The translations under genes and the position numbers were made by a program. Under the pieces are notes generated by a model. The model searched no databases. It was not told the DNA's origin and worked only from the letters and a program-made list of their open reading frames with translations. This document shows, in pieces, positions 10,668 to 19,929 of a DNA stretch of 64,000 bases (within the stretch, counting starts at the first letter, position 1; each line of letters begins with the position of its first letter). Source of the DNA: Sphingobium sp. JS3065 (GTDB lineage Bacteria > Pseudomonadota > Alphaproteobacteria > Sphingomonadales > Sphingomonadaceae); NCBI RefSeq assembly GCF_026427355.1, contig NZ_CP102668.1:84601-148600 (forward strand), in the 5' to 3' direction.

Positions 10668-13600
10668 TGAGCGAAGCCCAAATCCTCGAGAACATCCAGG
10701 CTGTTCAATGCCGTCAGAACCTGCCCGTTGCTCAGCGACTGGACGAGTTCATGGTGCTCGACCGGAACAACCAGCGCGTGGCCGCGCCAGCGACCTATCG
10801 ACGCGATGCTCTGGCCGCGACCCGCATTCACCTCGACGTCGAGATGGAAACCGGCACCGGGAAAACCTATTGCTACATCAAGACGATTTTCGAGATGAAC
10901 AAGCGCTACGGCTGGTCGAAGTTCATCATCATGGTGCCGTCGATCGCCATCCGCGAAGGCGTTTATAAGTCCCTGCAGATTACCGCCGATCACTTCACGG
11001 AAAGCTACGGCAAGAAGGCGCGGTTCTTCATCTATAACTCCAAACGCCTGCACGAGCTGGAAAGTTTCTCCTCCGACGCCGGTATCAACGTCATGGTGAT
11101 CAACATCCAGGCGTTCGCCGCACGCGGGGCTGACAACCGGCGCATCTATGAAGAGCTGGACGACTTCCAGTCACGCAAACCCATCGACGTCATCGCGTCC
11201 AACCGGCCGATCCTGATCCTGGACGAACCACAGAAGATGGAAGGTGCGGCGACGATGGAGGCGTTGCCGAAGTTCAAGCCGCTGATGATCCTGCGCTATT
11301 CCGCTACGCACAAGACCCAACACAACCGCATTCACCGGCTGGACGCACTGGACGCCTACAACCAGAAGCTGGTGAAGAAGATCGCCGTGCGCGGCATCCA
11401 GACTCGCGGGCTCGCCGGGACCAATGCCTACCTTTATCTCGAAGGCATCGACATCTCGACGAAGGCCCCGGTAGCCCGGATCGAGCTCGAGGTGAAGCTG
11501 AAGTCCGGCGAGATCAAGCGCCAGATTCGGCGGCTGGAATTCCGCGATGACCTGTTCGTTGAGTCCGGCGATCTGGATCAGTATCGCGGCTTCACGATCA
11601 GCCAGATTGATTACAACACCGACACGGTCGAGTTCACAAACGGCATCGTGCTGCATGCAGGCGAAGCCAACGGTGATGTGTCTGAGCGCGATATCCGCCG
11701 CATCCAGATCCGCGAGACGATCAAGGCCCACCTCGACAAGGAAAAGCAGCTGTTCGCGCAGGGGGTCAAGGTCCTGTCGCTGTTCTTCATCGATGAGGTG
11801 GTGAAGTATCGTGACTACAGCCAGCCGGACGAGCAAGGCGAATACGCTCGAATCTTCGAGGAAGAATATCAGCTTCTCAAGGATGAGTACCTGTCCGAGC
11901 TGGCGATCGATAACGAGGCGTTCCGGAAATACCTTACCGCGATCGACGGGGCCAAAACCCACAACGGCTATTTCTCGATCGACAAGAAAACCAATCGCCT
12001 CAAGGATCCGGCGGTAGGTGCCCGTGCGGTCGATTCCGACGACGTCGATGCCTATGACCTGATCCTGAAGGACAAGGAACGTCTGCTGTCCTTCGCGGAA
12101 CCAACTCGGTTCATTTTCTCCCACTCCGCGCTTCGCGAAGGATGGGATAATCCGAACGTCTTCGTCATGTGTATGCTGAAGCACAGCGACAACACCATTT
12201 CGCGCCGCCAGGAAGTGGGCCGTGGGCTGCGGTTGAGCGTCGACCAGCATGGCGACCGGATGGATCACCCCGCAGTGGTGCATGATATCAACGTGCTGAC
12301 GGTGGTAGCCAGCGAAAGTTACAAAGTCTTCGTGGCGGGCCTGCAGAAGGAAATCGCGGAAACCCTGTCCTCACGTCCGCGTCAGGCCACCGAGCAGTAT
12401 TTCACCGGCAAGACGATCACCACTGAGCAGGGGCCGGTCGAGGTGACCGGCGCGATCGCAAAGCAAATCTACCGCTATCTGGTGAAGAACGATTACACCG
12501 ACGATACCGATCAGATTGCCGCCACCTACCACGAGGCCAAAGCCGCCGGGGCACTGGCGGAATTGCCCGAGGAGCTAAAGCCGTATGCCGATCAGGTGTT
12601 CCAGCTGATCGACAGTGTGTTCAGCGACGCGCAGCTGCCCAAGGTGGATGATGGCCGCAAGCCCAAGACCAATCCGCTCAATGCGAACTTTGAGAAGAAA
12701 GAGTTCCAGGAGTTGTGGGCGCGGATCAACCGCAAGGCGGTCTACCGGGTCGAATTTGACTCGGCGGAGCTGATCAGGAAATGCGTCAGCGCCCTTAACA
12801 GCCAGCTGCGCGTCACACCGCTGCAATACACCATCCAAGAGGGCTTCCAGAATGACGGCTTGCGGGATGACCAGCTCCGCGCTGGCGATGGCTTCACGAT
12901 CACGAACACGACGACCGAACAGGGCGGTTCGATCCATTCGCTAGTTAAATATGACCTAGTCGGTAAGGTTGCCGAAGGTGCACAGCTGACGCGAGATACG
13001 ACCGCAGTCATCTTGGGCCAGACCGAAGCTGCGGTATTCGGGCAGTTCAAAATGAACCCCGAACACTTCATTTCCGAAGCCTCGCGGATCATCGCCGAAC
13101 AGAAGGCCGCCATGGTGATCGAGCGTCTGGCCTACGATGAGGTCGCTGAGCGATACGACGTCGACATCTTCACGGCCAACCAGACCGGTCAGGATTTCTC
13201 GCGCGCCTCGGCGAAGCTTAAGAACCATGTCTACGATTACGCGATCACGGATTCGGACGTGGAAAGGGAATTCGTCAAAGAACTGGACACGAGCAGCGAG
13301 GTCGTCGTCTACGCCAAGCTGCCACGCGGGTTCCTTATCCCCACTCCAGTCGGGGATTACAACCCTGACTGGGCGATATCGTTTAAGGCTGGCAGCGTCA
13401 GGCACATCTACTTCGTGGCTGAAACGAAGGGGACGATGTCCTCGATGAAGCTGCGCGAGATCGAAAAGACGAAGATCGAGTGCGCCCGGAAATTCTTCGA
13501 TGAAATCAGCCAGCAGATCTCCAACGATCGCATAAAATATGACGTGGTCACGGATTACGGAAAGCTGATGGAAATCGTTGGCGTGAATTGACCTGTGAGG

Positions 13601-13710
13601 GGCTGGCGATCAGTTTCGTGCGCCAGTTCCACACTTACCCATCCCGCGGCGATACCGTTCTGAAGCCGGACTTTGCATTTAACATAATACTTATTATCGA
13701 ACTATTTGAC

Positions 13711-15415
13711 TGTAAGCGCCGGATAGAAATGACACCCCTCTGCTAGATAGAAATGACACCCTCGGGCGTCCTTAGCAGAGTCCGGTGGCATGGTCCTCCT
13801 GGCAGTTCGGGAGGACGCGCTTATGACGGTGGTGGCGATGAGCCATGGCGAGCTTTCGCGGTTTGACACATTGTCGCGCGTGGACCGCGGCGAACTTCGG
13901 GTTGAGGATGCGGCGACGTTGCTGGGCTTGAAGCGCCGGCAGATTTTCCGGTTGCTTGAACGTCTCCGAGTTGAAGGCGCTTCAGGCCTGGTGTCGCGCA
14001 AACGTGGTCGGCCGAGCAACCGACGTCACAGCAATGCCTTTCGCGAGCGGATCCTGTCACTGGTCCGCGAGCATTATGCGGATTTTGGACCGACCCTGGC
14101 GCGTGAGTATCTGGCGGAGCGCCACGATATCGCGGTGGGCTGTGAGACATTGCGGCAGATGATGATTGAGGCTGGTCTGTGGCAGGATCGCGCAGCTCGC
14201 CGGTCTCGCCCATATCAACCGCGCCACCGCAGGGAGTGTCGTGGCGAGCTGATCCAGATCGACGGCTCGGATCATGAATGGTTTGAGGATCGCGGACCGC
14301 GATGCACGCTGCTCGTCTACATAGACGACGCGACCAGCGAGTTGATGCACCTCAAGATGGTCGAGAGCGAAAGCACCTTTTCCTACATGGAAGCGACGCG
14401 CGAATATATCGAGCGGCACGGCAAGCCGGTGGCCTTTTATTCCGACAAGCACACGGTCTTCCGCAACGCTAAAGCGACCGCCAAGGGTGACGGCATGACG
14501 CATTTCGGGCGCGCGCTCGATGCGCTGAACATCGAGATCATTTGCGCCAACTCACCCCAAGCCAAGGGCCGGGTCGAGCGGGCGAACGGCACATTGCAGG
14601 ACCGCCTGATCAAAGCGATGCGCCTGGAAGGTATCTCGTCGATCGAAGAAGCGAACGTCTTTCTGCCGAGCTACATGGTTGGGCACAATGCGCGCTTCGC
14701 TCGTCCGGCCGCAGACAGTCGTGATCTACACCGCCCTCTGGCACTGCGGGATGATCTGCACTCCGTCATGGTCTGGCGCGAACAGCGGACGGTCACGGCC
14801 GCGCTGACGCTGCACTATAACAAAGTGCTGTTCCTTCTGGAGCCGAACCCGATCAGTAAGGAACTGGTGCGCAAGCGCGTGGATGTCTGTGAATATCCTG
14901 ACGGCACAGTCGAGATCCGCCACGAGGGGCGCTCCCTTCCCTATAGCCTGTTCGACAAGATGCCCCGGATCAATCAACCTGCCATCGTCGATAACAAGCA
15001 TCTCGACGCGGCACTGGCGCTAGCAAAAGAGATCCAAGCGGTCGCGCCGCATCATCGGCAGCGGAACAACTATGCCCCTGCTCGCCGCGACCAGCCAATG
15101 CATCTGTTCCCGGAACCGGAGGTGCCGGTGAAGATCGATGGGCGTCGGTTGGGTGGGGCCAAGCTCAAGCGCGGCCCCCGGCTCAGCCAGGCGGAATTAC
15201 GGGCGCGCGGCACGCTCGAGTTCGTGAAGGCGCGCTAAAGCGGCGCTGACCGAGCCCGCTGCCTGCGCAGCGGGTCCGTGCCCTTCCCCACCACTGTTAC
15301 GCCATCAGCAGGGTCTGCGCTGCGCTATCCCGAGGGCTCCACGCAGCCCCTGCTGTGATCAAGAGGTGTCATTTCTATCGGGGCCAGATAGTGTCTTCTC
15401 TATCCGGTGCGAACA
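13711..15415 (+). mobile_element. ISNCY/IS1202-type element, copy 1
   Basis: This 1705-bp element is flanked by the 5-bp direct repeat TTGAC (13706-13710 and 15416-15420). The left end begins TGTAAGCGCCGGATAGAAAT; the right end read inward begins TGTTCGCACCGGATAGAGAA. Each end also contains internal repeats of GATAGAAATGACACC, which probably form a multi-site transposase-binding end. Family placement rests on the transposase and TGT-starting ends. Confidence 0.88.
13823..15238 (+). CDS. ISNCY/IS1202-type transposase (copy 1)
   Basis: A protein of about 471 residues from ATG 13823, chosen because GGGAGG lies 8-9 bases upstream; an ATG at 13790 is in frame but has no ribosome site. An N-terminal helix-turn-helix (LGLKRRQIFRLLERLR) is followed by an rve-type integrase core with IDGSDHEWFE (first Asp), FYSDKHTVF (second Asp) and RVERANGTLQDRL (Glu). 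The reading frame is intact, unlike copy 2. Confidence 0.9.
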   Translation: MTVVAMSHGELSRFDTLSRVDRGELRVEDAATLLGLKRRQIFRLLERLRVEGASGLVSRKRGRPSNRRHSNAFRERILSLVREHYADFGPTLAREYLAERHDIAVGCETLRQMMIEAGLWQDRAARRSRPYQPRHRRECRGELIQIDGSDHEWFEDRGPRCTLLVYIDDATSELMHLKMVESESTFSYMEATREYIERHGKPVAFYSDKHTVFRNAKATAKGDGMTHFGRALDALNIEIICANSPQAKGRVERANGTLQDRLIKAMRLEGISSIEEANVFLPSYMVGHNARFARPAADSRDLHRPLALRDDLHSVMVWREQRTVTAALTLHYNKVLFLLEPNPISKELVRKRVDVCEYPDGTVEIRHEGRSLPYSLFDKMPRINQPAIVDNKHLDAALALAKEIQAVAPHHRQRNNYAPARRDQPMHLFPEPEVPVKIDGRRLGGAKLKRGPRLSQAELRARGTLEFVKAR

Positions 15416-15499
15416 TTGACTGTAAGCGGGTGGATTCTATTTCGAAGTGCGAAATCCTTGGTTTTATAGGGGTTTGATCCCCTTCAAGGAAGGCACGAT

Positions 15500-16501
15500 A
15501 TGGAAGGCTATCAGCATTTGGGTCTGGATGAGCGACGCGATATTTATCGACTGATCGGAACCGGACGCTCAGTGAAGCAAGTTGCGGATGCGCTGCGACG
15601 GCATCCTTCGACGATTTATCGAGAGATTAAGCGCAACCGGCATTTTGATGAAGAACTGCTGTTCCGAGGATATTTCCCGACTGCTGCGCAGACCATGGCC
15701 CGCAATCGTCGCGTGCGCGGAGGCAAGATTGCTCGCAAGCCGGAACTCGCCGCCTACATTGCTGATCGCTTGTTGGCGGCCTGGTCGCCAGAACAGATTG
15801 CAGGTTATCTTCGGCGTCATCGCGGTCACCGGGAGGCGGTGTGCCACGAAACCATCTACCAGTATGTCTACGGCGCTGAGGGACGGCACCATAAGCTTTG
15901 GCGCCATCTGCCAGTTGCCCGCCGTTCGCGCCGGCAACGTTATGGCCGCAAACCGCGCGGTCTCCATATACCCGTGGCCAACACGATCGGCGCGCGGCCG
16001 CAGGAAATCGCGGATCGCAGCAACTTTGGACATTGGGAAGGTGATCTCCTGATCTTCCGGAGAGAATATGGCAAAGCCAATCTCACATCGCTGGTCGAAC
16101 GCTGCAGCCGCTTCACCTTCCTGACGCGTAATCCGAGCCGCCATTCCGCCGGTGTCATGGCCGGCATCGATCGACATTTGCGCGATATGCCTCCTCCCCT
16201 CCGGCGCAGCATCACCTTCGATCGAGGCACGGAATTTGCTGCCTTTGCGACCCTGCGAAACAGGCTCGGCATCACCAGCTATTTCTGTCTTCCCTCAGCG
16301 CCCTGGCAGAAAGGCGGCGTGGAAAATTGCAATGGGCGAATACGGCGCTTCCTACCCTCCGACACCGACCTTGCACTGCTCTCAGACAACGAAATCCAGG
16401 CTGTTGCCGATCGCCTCAACAGCACACCCCGCAAGTGCCTGGGCTATCGCACCCCGCATGAGGTTTTGGGGGAGCAAATCGCCCTCCTCAAAGCCGGATA
16501 A
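15500..16501 (+). CDS. IS30-family transposase
   Basis: A 333-residue protein with the IS30 layout. An N-terminal HTH (LGLDERRDIYRLIGTGRSV and HPSTIYREIKRNR) is followed by a central region WSPEQIAGYLRR and a DDE core: GHWEGDLLI (Asp), TFDRGTEF (Asp), KGGVENCNGRIRRFLP (Glu). An AAGGAAGG ribosome site precedes the ATG. It is followed within 10 bases by a very strong terminator hairpin. Confidence 0.93.
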   Translation: MEGYQHLGLDERRDIYRLIGTGRSVKQVADALRRHPSTIYREIKRNRHFDEELLFRGYFPTAAQTMARNRRVRGGKIARKPELAAYIADRLLAAWSPEQIAGYLRRHRGHREAVCHETIYQYVYGAEGRHHKLWRHLPVARRSRRQRYGRKPRGLHIPVANTIGARPQEIADRSNFGHWEGDLLIFRREYGKANLTSLVERCSRFTFLTRNPSRHSAGVMAGIDRHLRDMPPPLRRSITFDRGTEFAAFATLRNRLGITSYFCLPSAPWQKGGVENCNGRIRRFLPSDTDLALLSDNEIQAVADRLNSTPRKCLGYRTPHEVLGEQIALLKAG

Positions 16502-16508
16502 ATTTGGC

Positions 16509-16540
16509 CATCCGGGGTGGGGCTCGCCCCACCCCGGATG
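16509..16540 (+). terminator. 15-bp-stem hairpin after the IS30 transposase
   Basis: A perfect inverted repeat: CATCCGGGGTGGGGC (16509-16523), a TC loop, and its exact complement (16526-16540). It starts 7 bases after the transposase stop. There is no strong T tract, so it may act as a bidirectional or RNA-stabilising hairpin. Confidence 0.6.
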
Positions 16541-16694
16541 AAATGCTACGCATCACCTTAGGTGTCGCACTTCAAATCGAAACCGCCGCGCCGGATAGAA
16601 ATGACACCCCTCTGCTAGATAGAAATGACACCCTCGGGCGTCCTTAGCAGAGCTTGGTGGCATGATCCTCCTGGCAGTTCGGGAGGACGCGCTT

Positions 16695-18103
16695 ATGACG
16701 GTGGTGGCGATGAGCCATGGCGAGCTTTCGCGGTTTGACACATTGATGCGCGTAGAGCGCGGCGCGCTTCGGGTTAAGGATGCGGCAACGCTGCTGGGCT
16801 TGAAGCGCCGGCAGATTTTCCGGTTGCTCGAGCGTCTGCGCGCCGAAGGCGCTTCAGGCCTGGTGTCGCGCAAGCGTGGTCGGCCGAGCAACCGGCGTCA
16901 CAGCGATGCCTTTCGCGAGCAGATCCTGTCACTGGTCCGCGAGCATTATCGGGATTTCGGACCGACCCTGGCGCGTGAGTATCTGGCGGAGCGCCACGAT
17001 ATCGCGGTGGGCTGTGAGACATTGCGGCAGATGATGATTGAGGCTGGTCTGTGGCAGGATCGCGCAGCTCGCCGGTCTCGCCCACGCGCCACCGCAGGGA
17101 GTGTCGTGGCGAGCTGATCCAGATCGACGGCTCGGATCATGAATGGTTTGAGGATCGCGGACCGCGATGCACGCTGCTCGTCTACATAGACGACGCGACC
17201 AGCGAGTTGATGCACCTCAAGATGGTCGAGAGCGAAAGCACCTTCTCCTACATGGAAGCGACGCGCGAATATATCGAGCGGCACGGCAAGCCGGTGGCCT
17301 TTTATTCCGACAAGCACACGGTCTTCCGCAACGCTAAAGCGACCGCCAAGGGTGACGGCATGACGCATTTCGGGCGCGCGCTCGATGCGCTGAACATCGA
17401 GATCATTTGCGCCAACTCACCCCAAGCCAAGGGCCGGGTCGAGCGGGCGAACGGCACATTGCAGGACCGCCTGATCAAAGCGATGCGCCTGGAAGGTATC
17501 TCGTCGATCGAAGAAGCGAACGTCTTTCTGCCGAGCTACATGGTTGGGCACAATGCGCGCTTCGCTCGTCCGGCCGCAGACAGTCGTGATCTACACCGCC
17601 CTCTGGCACTGCGGGATGATCTGCACTCCGTCATGGTCTGGCGCGAACAGCGGACGGTCACGGCCGCGCTGACGCTGCACTATAACAAAGTGCTGTTCCT
17701 TCTGGAGCCGAATCCGATCAGCAAGGAACTGGTGCGCAAGCGCGTGGATGTCTGTGAATATCCTGACGGCACAGTCGAGATCCGCCACGAGGGGCGCTCC
17801 CTTCCCTATAGCCTGTTCGACAAGATGCCCCGGATCAATCAACCGGCCATCGTCGATAACAAGCATCTCGACGCGGCACTGGCGCTAGCAAAAGAGATCC
17901 AAGCGATCGCGCCGCATCATCGGCAGCGGAACAACTATGCCCCTGCTCGCCGCGACCAGCCAATGCATCTGTTCCCGGAACCGGAGGTGCCGGTGAAGAT
18001 CGATGGGCGTCGGTTGGGTGGGGCCAAGCTCAAGCGCGGCCCCCGGCTCAGCCAGGCGGAATTACGGGCGCGCGGCACGCTCGAGTTCGTGAAGGCGCGC
18101 TAA
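16695..18103 (+). pseudogene. ISNCY/IS1202-type transposase, frameshifted (copy 2)
   Basis: Nearly identical to the copy 1 transposase but with a 7-base deletion near 17084. Copy 1 reads CGCCCATATCAACCGCGCC there and copy 2 reads CGCCCACGCGCC. The shift ends the N-terminal frame at 17117, just before the catalytic core; the core continues in another frame to 18103. The first 350 bases carry several substitutions relative to copy 1, while the remainder is almost identical, suggesting partial gene conversion between the two copies. Confidence 0.88.
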
Positions 18104-18299
18104 AGCGGTTCTGACCGAGCCCGCTGCTGCGCAGCGGGTCCGTGCCCTTCCCCACCACTGTTACGCCATCAGCAGGGTCTGCGCTGCGCTATCCCGAGGG
18201 CTCCACGCAGCCCCTGCTGTGATCAAGAGGTGTCATTTCTATCGGGGCCAGATAGTGTCTTCTCTATCCGGCGCGAACATACTGTTTGATATCAATATC

Positions 18300-19574
18300 T
18301 TAATAAGCCAGCGACTGTGCCTTCAGTGCCAACCGAGCAGCACGGTCGAGGACAATTGACGGGAGTTCACCGAGGCAGGCGCTGTCATCTAACCCTCGCA
18401 CGGTGACGCCACCTGAAATGACTTCTTGGACCCGGGCTGCGAGCGCCGCCACGCGGCGGCGAAGAAACGGTAGAGCCAATCCCGTATCGCCAGCAAAGCG
18501 CTCAAAGCTTCCGGCATCTATTTCCTCCAGCGTAGCGGCACGGCCGAAACGCATGGCGAGCTTCGCTGACAGCTCTGGCCACATGTGGGTTGCAACCAGA
18601 TCGTACAGCGGTGCGAGCACGACCTCGCCCTTGCTCTGGCGAAGGAGGCTGTAATTCTTCGCATGGGCGTCAGCGTTGCCGATGATCGCATTGAAGATTG
18701 CCGCGTCGGCGAGCTTCAGCACCTCGCGTGCCGGCCGGGTGGTCGCCTGGCGCACCAACGCGAAGCAATCGCGGAAGGTTGGCCCGCCTTCGCTGGCATA
18801 TTTGCGGTTGGACGGTACGCCCTGCGCCTGCGCAAAATCCTCCTGATGCAACCGGATCGTATGGCCCTCGCGATCCAGACGATCGTAGCGAGTGACCAGC
18901 AAATAGGGTTTATCAGCGACCTCTCGCCACTCTGCCATGGCAGCATCGAGACCCACTGCGCGCGCCAGTGCCAGGCAGAAGGCTTCATTGGCGGCAAGGC
19001 CGGGAAAGCGATCGGGCTCCGGCTTGATGAGGTGCGTAGATGGCTCACCTACGCGCGGCACGGCTACCCGCCCCTCGGCAAGCACGACGGGGAGCTTGCC
19101 CTGGGCGCCAGCCAAGCTGAGTCGTGCGCCCCCTTCCCCGGCCAGCATCGGTACGCGCGGCAGGCGACCGATCAAAACCGCGAGCTCAGCATCATCCAGC
19201 GCAGGGGGCGGCTCACCTTCAGGGGGCAGCGGCGGTTTCTCCCCTTCGGGCAGAAAGGCGAGCGCGCCTGCAACATCACCGCCGAGCGCAGCCAACAATC
19301 GAAAGGGGTTGTCAGGCGATACACCGAGCGCCCGCGCGATGGCTGTTCGCTGCCCCTCTTCGGGCAGGAGTCCACCAAAGACGGCCTTACATAACGCATC
19401 GCCGAATGGCTCTGCTTGCTTGGGAAGCGCGTGCGAAAGCGGGCCTGCCGCTGGATCGGCCAGCCAATCGTCGGCATAGATGAAATGCATCGCGCCGCCC
19501 CGGTCGATGGAAAGTTCACCGGCGATCCGCTGATCCGACCAAACGACAAGCCGCTCAAGAATGTCGGCGGTCAT
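18300..19574 (-). CDS. hipA: HipA-family serine/threonine kinase toxin
   Basis: A 424-residue protein with the HipA N-terminal domain (about 1-115) and the C-terminal kinase-like domain. Catalytic signatures are present: IIGNADAHAKNYSLL (the catalytic Asp and Asn loop) and LAPLYDLV (the metal-binding Asp). In characterised HipA proteins the kinase phosphorylates aminoacyl-tRNA synthetases and slows translation; the specific substrate here is unknown. The start overlaps the HipB stop (ATGA), typical of coupled antitoxin-toxin translation. It is the last gene of the leftward unit and abuts the end of the ISNCY element within 21 bases, so its natural downstream region may have been lost. Confidence 0.9.
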   Translation of the reverse strand: MTADILERLVVWSDQRIAGELSIDRGGAMHFIYADDWLADPAAGPLSHALPKQAEPFGDALCKAVFGGLLPEEGQRTAIARALGVSPDNPFRLLAALGGDVAGALAFLPEGEKPPLPPEGEPPPALDDAELAVLIGRLPRVPMLAGEGGARLSLAGAQGKLPVVLAEGRVAVPRVGEPSTHLIKPEPDRFPGLAANEAFCLALARAVGLDAAMAEWREVADKPYLLVTRYDRLDREGHTIRLHQEDFAQAQGVPSNRKYASEGGPTFRDCFALVRQATTRPAREVLKLADAAIFNAIIGNADAHAKNYSLLRQSKGEVVLAPLYDLVATHMWPELSAKLAMRFGRAATLEEIDAGSFERFAGDTGLALPFLRRRVAALAARVQEVISGGVTVRGLDDSACLGELPSIVLDRAARLALKAQSLAY

Positions 19575-19804
19575 GTTGGCTGTCCCGCGATCACGATCCC
19601 GTCGGGACGACGGATCTGAAGCTCGCAGCCTAAAGCCGCAAGAACCGTAATAACCTTGCCAATCTGTGCCGTTGCCTTGCCGCGCTCAAGTTCAACGATG
19701 AAGCGCAAGCCCACTCCGCTGGCAGCCGCCAATTCGTCCTGGCGCAGCCCCATTTCCTTTCGCTCGTCTCGAACAATCTGGCCGATCATCGTCATATCGA
19801 GCAT
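19571..19804 (-). CDS. hipB: HipB-like HTH antitoxin
   Basis: An Xre-type protein of about 77 residues: MGLRQDELAAASGVGLRFIVE forms the helix-turn-helix and GKVITVLAALGCELQIRRPD the dimerisation strand region. The start at 19804 is chosen over an in-frame ATG at 19855 because the longer version would translate through a palindromic operator, and a GCGAGGG sits just upstream of 19804. It is expected to neutralise HipA and to repress the operon by binding the three TTTCCC-GGGAAA palindromes upstream. Confidence 0.88.
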   Translation of the reverse strand: MLDMTMIGQIVRDERKEMGLRQDELAAASGVGLRFIVELERGKATAQIGKVITVLAALGCELQIRRPDGIVIAGQPT

Positions 19805-19814
19805 ATGCCCTCGC

Positions 19815-19928
19815 TTTCCCGAACGGGAAATATTCGGCTGGCCACAAGAATTCAAGTCCGAAGTTTCCCGATCGGGGTATTTAAGGCACGATCATACGCT
19901 AAGTCTTCGAACTTTCCCTATCGGGAAA
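19815..19928 (-). promoter_or_regulatory. Three HipB-type operator palindromes at 49-bp spacing
   Basis: Three 16-bp sites share the form TTTCCCnnnnCGGGAAA: 19815-19830 (perfect), 19864-19879 (one arm degenerate) and 19913-19928. Their starts are exactly 49 bp apart. The first lies directly in front of hipB and the third abuts the stop of the DUF6088 gene, so the array fills the whole intergenic space. This is the arrangement expected for cooperative repression by HipB dimers, possibly with DNA looping. Confidence 0.8.
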
Positions 19929-19929
19929 T

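Larger units (their letters stand above)
9565..13591 (+). pseudogene. Type III-like restriction subunit Res, split by IS5 copy B
   Basis: The native start is ATG 9565, 11 bases after the mod stop. The first 57 codons (YQTNAVEAVVDCF, a Q-motif-like region) are separated from the rest by the IS at 9737-10667. Removing it plus one TGA duplicate gives a continuous 1030-residue frame (ADFAL then SEAQILENI). Helicase motifs follow: Walker A METGTGKT (10843-10866), DEPQ (11222-11233), RYSATHK, and motif [10 protein letters not shown]. The C-terminal PD-(D/E)xK nuclease signature is visible as NPDWAI (about 13360-13380) and AETKG (about 13420-13434). The family cuts DNA after ATP-driven communication between two Mod-bound sites. 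An ATG inside the IS end (10640) is in frame and could start a 983-residue truncated Res. Confidence 0.9.
15429..16587 (+). mobile_element. IS30-family element inserted in the ISNCY terminal repeat
   Basis: A 1159-bp element flanked by the 3-bp repeat GCG (15426-15428 and 16588-16590). The ends are related inverted repeats: left GGTGGATTCTATTTCGAAGT and right, read inward, GGCGGTTTCGATTTGAAGTG. It cuts the outermost TGTAAGCG off the ISNCY copy 2 end, which should stop that copy transposing. Confidence 0.88.
15421..18279 (+). mobile_element. ISNCY/IS1202-type element, copy 2, interrupted by an IS30-family element
   Basis: The left terminal 8 bases (TGTAAGCG, 15421-15428) are cut off from the remainder (16591-18279) by the IS30-family insertion. 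The copy abuts copy 1 head-to-tail with only TTGAC between them. Its right end is GCGCGAACA (18271-18279) followed by TACTG, which does not match TTGAC, so its own original target duplication is not preserved. Summed length is 1697 bp, 8 less than copy 1: 7 bases are lost in the transposase gene and 1 just after it. Confidence 0.85.

Noticed and set aside
10292..13591. A single 1099-residue gene spanning the IS5 end and Res
   Set aside because: Its first 126 codons are an alternate frame of the IS transposase gene. The real Res begins at 9565 and is interrupted by the IS.
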